This document shows positions 5,827 through 7,261 of a DNA stretch of 7,261 nt, piece by piece. The position numbers and the translations under genes were made by a program. Source of the stretch: Bacillota bacterium (GTDB lineage: Bacteria > Bacillota > Clostridia > Oscillospirales > Acutalibacteraceae); assembly GCA_023418995.1 (NCBI GenBank), contig JAEZYP010000067.1, forward strand, positions 1-7,261, written 5' to 3'. The stretch's first letter is position 1; every line of letters starts with the position of its first letter. The notes beneath the pieces are model-generated. The model worked only from the letters and a program-made list of their open reading frames with translations, did not search any database and was not told the origin of the DNA.

Positions 5827-6765
5827 ATGCCATTAGTGAATACCACTGAAATGTTTAAAAAGGCATATGCCGGCGGATATGCTGTCGGCGCGTTCAACGT
5901 GAACAACATGGAAATCGTTCAGGGCATTACCGAAGCCTGCGGAGAGCTGAAAGCTCCTGTTGTTCTTCAGGTTTCTGCCGGGGCCCGCAAATACGCCAAC
6001 CACACCTACCTCACAAAGCTTGTTGAGGCCGCTGTGATTGAAAACCCCGATATTCCGATTGCGCTCCACCTCGACCACGGTTCATCCTTTGAGCTCTGCA
6101 AGGACTGCATTGACGGCGGCTTTACCTCCGTTATGTTCGACGGTTCCTCCAAGTCATATGAAGAGAACGTGGAAGAGGCCCGCAAGGTTGCGGAATATGC
6201 CCATAAATATAATGTAACCGTAGAGGCCGAGCTCGGTCAGCTCGCCGGCATCGAGGATGCTGTCGCGGTCAACGCCGAAGACGCTTCCTTCACCGACCCG
6301 GCACAGGTTCAGGACTTTGTAACCAGAACCGGCGTGGATTCCCTTGCCATCGCAATCGGGACAAGCCACGGCGCATACAAATTCAAGCCCGGCCAGAAAC
6401 CGCAGCTTCGTTTTGATATTCTCGAGGAGGTTTCCAAGCGCCTTCCCGGATTCCCGATCGTTCTGCACGGCGCTTCCTCCGTTATTCCGGAGTTTGTGCA
6501 GCTGATTAACCAGTATGGCGGCGAAATGCCGGATGCAATCGGAATTCCGGAGGAAATGCTCCGCGAGGCCGCGAAGCTGGCTGTCTGCAAAATCAATGTT
6601 GACTCCGACCTCCGTCTTGCTATGACTGCCTCTATCCGCGAGTATATGGCGAAGAACCCGACCCACTTTGACCCAAGACAATACCTTGCTCCGGCGCGTA
6701 CAGCGATTAAGGACATGGTTGCCCACAAGATCAACACGGTTCTCGGCTGCGCAGGCAAAGCCTGA
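5827..6765 (+). CDS. fba: Class II (zinc-dependent) fructose-1,6-bisphosphate aldolase, long type
   Basis: Cytosolic glycolytic and gluconeogenic enzyme that reversibly splits fructose 1,6-bisphosphate into dihydroxyacetone phosphate and glyceraldehyde 3-phosphate. The 312 residues form one TIM barrel. HLDHGSSFE (81-89) carries the catalytic aspartate D83 and zinc ligand H84; GTSHGAYKF (178-186) supplies H181; VLHGASS (212-218) supplies H214; KINVDSD (255-261) is the phosphate and substrate loop. It is longer than the roughly 285-residue Bacillus FbaA because of an insert at about 219-250 (INQYGGEMPDAIGIPEE), which from memory also occurs in clostridial and amitochondriate-protist (Giardia) enzymes. 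It has its own promoter and terminator, so it is probably monocistronic. Codon use is biased to C-ending codons (AAC, GAC, TTC), as in highly expressed genes. Confidence 0.98.
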   Translation: MPLVNTTEMFKKAYAGGYAVGAFNVNNMEIVQGITEACGELKAPVVLQVSAGARKYANHTYLTKLVEAAVIENPDIPIALHLDHGSSFELCKDCIDGGFTSVMFDGSSKSYEENVEEARKVAEYAHKYNVTVEAELGQLAGIEDAVAVNAEDASFTDPAQVQDFVTRTGVDSLAIAIGTSHGAYKFKPGQKPQLRFDILEEVSKRLPGFPIVLHGASSVIPEFVQLINQYGGEMPDAIGIPEEMLREAAKLAVCKINVDSDLRLAMTASIREYMAKNPTHFDPRQYLAPARTAIKDMVAHKINTVLGCAGKA

Positions 6766-6788
6766 TTTTTTCCCTCATAAAGAATTTA

Positions 6789-6818
6789 GCCCGTCCGGTT
6801 CGCCGGACGGGCTTTTTT
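6789..6818 (+). terminator. Intrinsic terminator of fba
   Basis: GCCCGTCCGG (6789-6798) and its exact complement (6803-6812) form a 10-bp GC-rich stem closed by a TTCG tetraloop and followed by six T. It begins 23 nt after the fba stop codon. Confidence 0.97.
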
Positions 6819-7174
6819 GCGTATCGCTTCGATTTCGCCGCATATCGTTCCGAATTTTTCTGATTTTAAAATTAGTCGTACATAATTTATCATAACAAAT
6901 ACCGTTAGTGCAGACGTATGAAAGCAAATCGATGGAGCTTTTAAGGTTAAATCACAATCTCGTGTGCTTCATTGTTTTAAGTGAAGTTTAAAAATAAGCT
7001 TTGAGCGTAATTAATTAATGCTATTGAAAATATCGCTTTCGCATATAACTACATTATCGTAATTTCTTATTAAAAATTAACAATACGAATTAAATAAATC
7101 TTAAAATTTGGCACTATGCATAAAAAAGTGAAGTTACTATTGTCAAGGACAATACAAAATTAAGCATTTAACCA
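6819..7174. other. AT-rich spacer without a gene
   Basis: No open frame with a ribosome binding site was seen on either strand, and stop codons are dense. A modest hairpin (CTTCATT with AGTGAAG, near 6967-6990) has no clear U-tract. The only strong symmetry is the inverted repeat at 7138-7154. The composition is much more AT-rich than the coding parts of the window. Confidence 0.6.
7138..7154. promoter_or_regulatory. Perfect inverted repeat, possible operator
   Basis: TATTGTC and GACAATA are exact complements around a 3-nt AAG centre. It ends about 20 bp upstream of the -35 box of the rightward promoter at 7175-7203, a usual place for an activator or repressor site. The protein that would bind is unknown. 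Confidence 0.4.
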
Positions 7175-7261
7175 TTGTAATTATTGTAAAAATACGCTAT
7201 AATTATCAGTAATTTGGTTGAACAATTGTATGGTTGTACCAATCAATCCGCGAAAGGAGTA
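7175..7261 (+). promoter_or_regulatory. Promoter, leader and ribosome binding site of a gene beyond the right edge
   Basis: TTGTAA (7175-7180) and TATAAT (7198-7203) are separated by 17 nt, and a second TTGTAA-like copy overlaps the spacer (7184-7189). The leader can form a bulged hairpin: TTGGT (7214-7218) with ACCAA (7238-7242), and ACAA (7222-7225) with TTGT (7234-7237). AAAGGAG (7253-7259) is a good ribosome binding site two bases from the window end, so a rightward gene should start just outside. Confidence 0.65.

Noticed and set aside
7108..7124. TTTGGCACTATGCAT resembling a sigma-54 promoter
   Set aside because: The GG and GC elements are 6 bp apart rather than the required 10.

Overview
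The window looks like chromosomal DNA from a Gram-positive anaerobe of class Clostridia, possibly of the Oscillospiraceae/Ruminococcaceae type. This is inferred from AGGAGG-type ribosome binding sites, sigma-A-like -10 boxes, coding sequence of medium GC content set in AT-rich spacers, a clostridial-style OGG1 glycosylase and the long class II aldolase. The genus cannot be fixed by eye. I see no transposase, integrase, CRISPR array, tRNA or rRNA.

Layout. Positions 1-471 carry no convincing protein gene. They hold a leftward promoter and a ribosome binding site for a gene just outside the left edge, three hairpins that read as intrinsic terminators, and between two of them a GC-rich segment that could fold into a long paired RNA. 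Positions 472-4335 are a leftward two-gene operon: rlmB (23S rRNA 2'-O-methyltransferase), then 18 nt later a gene for a 1025-residue membrane protein. Positions 4336-4871 are a divergent control region with a run of DnaA-box-like sites. Rightward from there are ogg (8-oxoguanine DNA glycosylase) and fba (class II fructose-bisphosphate aldolase), the latter with its own promoter, a strong ribosome binding site and a textbook terminator. Positions 6819-7174 are AT-rich without a gene. The window ends in a promoter and ribosome binding site for a rightward gene just beyond the edge.

The most unusual object is the 1025-residue protein. Its C-terminal half has the membrane topology and nucleotide-domain landmarks of a P1B-type (heavy-metal) ATPase, but nearly every catalytic motif is lost (DKTGT, TGE, CPC, HP, TGDN, GDGxND). 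Its N-terminal half is about 470 residues of low-complexity, proline- and glutamate-rich sequence. It reads as a pseudo-P-type ATPase, perhaps a membrane scaffold or sensor, co-transcribed with an rRNA methyltransferase. The other three complete genes are housekeeping: rRNA modification, oxidative DNA repair and glycolysis.

Two further points of interest: the divergent rlmB and ogg promoters share the same architecture (TTCTAA, 17 nt, TATAAT, with TGTGT before the -10), and the DnaA-box-like cluster lies between them although no dnaA gene is in view.
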